Below the pieces are notes generated by a model. The model ran no database searches, was not told the origin of the DNA, and worked only from the letters and a program-made list of their open reading frames with translations. A program made the translations under genes and the position numbers. A stretch of 64,000 nucleotides of DNA, taken from NCBI GenBank assembly GCA_914767885.1, contig CAJZBQ010000060.1, positions 124,001 to 188,000 of the forward strand. The letters run 5' to 3'. Of this stretch, positions 63,601 through 64,000 are shown in pieces (the first letter of the stretch is position 1; every line of letters starts with the position of its first letter). The DNA comes from Blepharisma stoltei (taxonomy: Eukaryota; Ciliophora; Heterotrichea; Heterotrichida; Blepharismidae).

Positions 63601-64000
63601 TAGGTGTTCTTCAGGGGTTAATTCATTGAATAAGACATTGTGCTGAGGACAAACTCCTAGAGATCTTCTTATTTTATTAAGATCTGTAGATAGGTATAGG
63701 CCATTTATTGTCATATCTCCATAAGTGGTCGGGATAAGGCCACACATCATTGAAATGGTTGTAGTTTTTCCTGCACCATTATGACCTAATAATGCAAAAA
63801 TCTGCCCATTATATATATCTAAGCTTATATCTTCAACAGCTGTTTTGTCTCCAAAAACTTTTTTAAAGTTCCTTATAAGTAGAGCTTTTCCATTTTCCTT
63901 TTGTTTTTCTAACCCAACTATTAATCATATAACGTCTTTTACTATAATTGTTTTTTTTAATTAATTATTATCTAAGATTTAATAGATCAAACCAAATTTT
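57635..64000 (-). CDS. ABC subfamily A transporter, copy 2 (5' end outside the window)
   Basis: Tandem paralogue of copy 1. Stop TAA 57637-57635. The upstream part is cut at the window edge, coding being clear from about 63940 ([18 protein letters not shown]). NBD1 has [29 protein letters not shown] and [14 protein letters not shown]2 follows, then NBD2 with [22 protein letters not shown] and [12 protein letters not shown]. The C terminus [24 protein letters not shown] mirrors copy 1. Interruptions to remove: element G (981 bp), MITE A6 (369), IES (218), element J (229) and a composite IES (881, with MITE C2 nested). Each keeps the frame and the alignment with copy 1. No disabling change is seen. 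Confidence 0.9.
57860..58846. mobile_element. Satellite-filled inverted-repeat element G, 6-bp duplication, in ABCA copy 2
   Basis: GACATT at 57860-57865 and 58841-58846. The termini are TGGTCAAGCACAGGTAGCAA and its near complement, 975 bp inside. Both ends carry C-rich/G-rich arrays of the (G)TGGGG type: scattered at 57885-58015, and a near-perfect (GGGGGT)n run at 58702-58755. The centre is AT-rich without a long frame. Excision of 981 bp joins LKREFKNV to [12 protein letters not shown], matching copy 1. Confidence 0.92.
58686..58790. repeat. G-rich 6-bp microsatellite (GGGGGT units)
   Basis: About nine consecutive GGGGGT units followed by degenerate G-runs, inside element G. On the minus strand this is CACCCC. 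Runs of four to seven G could form G-quadruplexes. Confidence 0.9.
59270..59641. mobile_element. Family A MITE (A6) inside ABCA copy 2
   Basis: TGA at 59270-59272 and 59639-59641. The ends are CTCCCCCCCTCCGTGAATGA and complement; the hairpin end is at the right, the reverse of A2 and A4. Excision of 369 bp restores [18 protein letters not shown]. Confidence 0.95.
60532..60749. other. Putative IES, 218 bp, TA-bounded
   Basis: TA at 60532 and 60750. Excision joins [10 protein letters not shown] to [16 protein letters not shown], aligning with FLRWLFRFIPSFCFGNGL of copy 1. Confidence 0.92.
61377..61607. mobile_element. Inverted-repeat element J, TA duplication, in ABCA copy 2
   Basis: TA at 61377-61378 and 61606-61607. 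Inverted ends of about 60 bp include CCTATAGATGG, GCGCAATGCGCCAT and CATGTCGGGAGAGG. Excision of 229 bp joins SYYLTNMD to [15 protein letters not shown]+C-rich, unlike other elements with ends. Confidence 0.93.
62620..63500. other. Composite IES, 881 bp (299 bp of its own plus MITE C2)
   Basis: TA at 62620 and 63501. Excision joins EVDLTSKKD to [12 protein letters not shown], aligning with copy 1. Removing MITE C2 alone leaves several stops, so the outer 299 bp must also go. Confidence 0.85.
62725..63309. mobile_element. Family C MITE (C2) nested in an IES
   Basis: TAA at 62725-62727 and 63307-63309. The left end is a hairpin of ATCCTTGATCGAACGA and complement. The interior matches C1 in reverse, including ACATCTTCCCAAGC-like and CTTTAAATTGTATAAATT blocks. 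Confidence 0.93.

Noticed and set aside
1-64000. tRNA or rRNA genes
   Set aside because: I scanned for cloverleaf-like segments and rRNA-like stretches and found none that I can support. The B-box-like motif in E7 is not part of an intact tRNA.

Overview
The window reads as germline (micronuclear, or MAC-plus-IES) DNA of a heterotrich ciliate, most likely Blepharisma. Three things point there. In-frame TGA must mean tryptophan in most of the genes (kinase subdomain IX at 41818, the ABCC gene at 8964, the TMEM184-like gene at 20521, 20671 and 20860), and every gene ends in TAA or TAG. The only spliceosomal introns I can place are 15 or 16 nt long (six found). Nearly every gene is interrupted by DNA that is neither intron nor coding, but whose exact removal between short direct repeats restores one long conserved reading frame. 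The species name is inference; no search was run.

Layout. 88-1777 R2R3 Myb (-); 2293-3938 Pumilio (-); 5244-7533 ankyrin/SAM protein (-); 8270-14137 ABCC transporter (+); 14266-14993 unknown (-); 15190-17398 mitochondrial Rieske/FAD oxidoreductase, AIFM3-like (+); 18303-18765 ribosomal protein eL22 (+); 20101-21027 TMEM184-like (+); 21079-22650 AFG1/ZapE ATPase (-); 23295-25910 H+-pyrophosphatase (-); 26163-27259 TRAF-type zinc finger protein (-); 27340-27821 and 28608-29346 two related MGAC-start proteins (+); 29849-31352 rhomboid/Derlin-like (+); 31520-32811 dual-specificity phosphatase (+); 33451-37833 importin-7/8 (-); 37871-38062 small protein (-); 38311-39354 AAAP transporter (+); 39376-40761 basic protein (+); 41173-45054 Aurora-like coiled-coil kinase (+); 45130-45777 four-span membrane protein (+); 46375-47529 CNNM protein (-); 48433-54767 ABCA (-); 55698-57522 RagC/D GTPase (-); 57635-64000 second ABCA, cut by the window edge (-). 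No operon logic applies; these are ordinary scattered eukaryotic genes.

Inserted DNA falls into four layers. (1) About 35 short segments, mostly 53-250 bp, bounded by TA or longer TA-containing direct repeats. (2) MITE-like elements with C-rich palindromic ends in three families (A, B, C), whose ends start CTCCC and end GGGAG and which sit in a duplicated TNA triplet. (3) Other inverted-repeat elements with TA duplications (D, E, F, H, I, J), and one satellite-filled element (G) with a 6-bp duplication. (4) GC-rich, non-coding elements of about 350-550 bp flanked by 10-17 bp direct repeats and without inverted termini, called SINE-like here. Six of these lie in genes, five directly in coding sequence and one nested inside an IES.

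For every reconstructed gene I checked that genomic span minus introns minus inserted segments is a multiple of three, and that the frame after each segment is the one the family requires. This arithmetic, rather than any alignment program, is the main support. The most interesting point is layer 4. These look like retro-type insertions with long imperfect target duplications, inside conserved codons, and the genes only make sense if they are removed at the duplication. Nesting also occurs: a SINE-like element in a MITE in a short IES in the importin gene (34346-35336).
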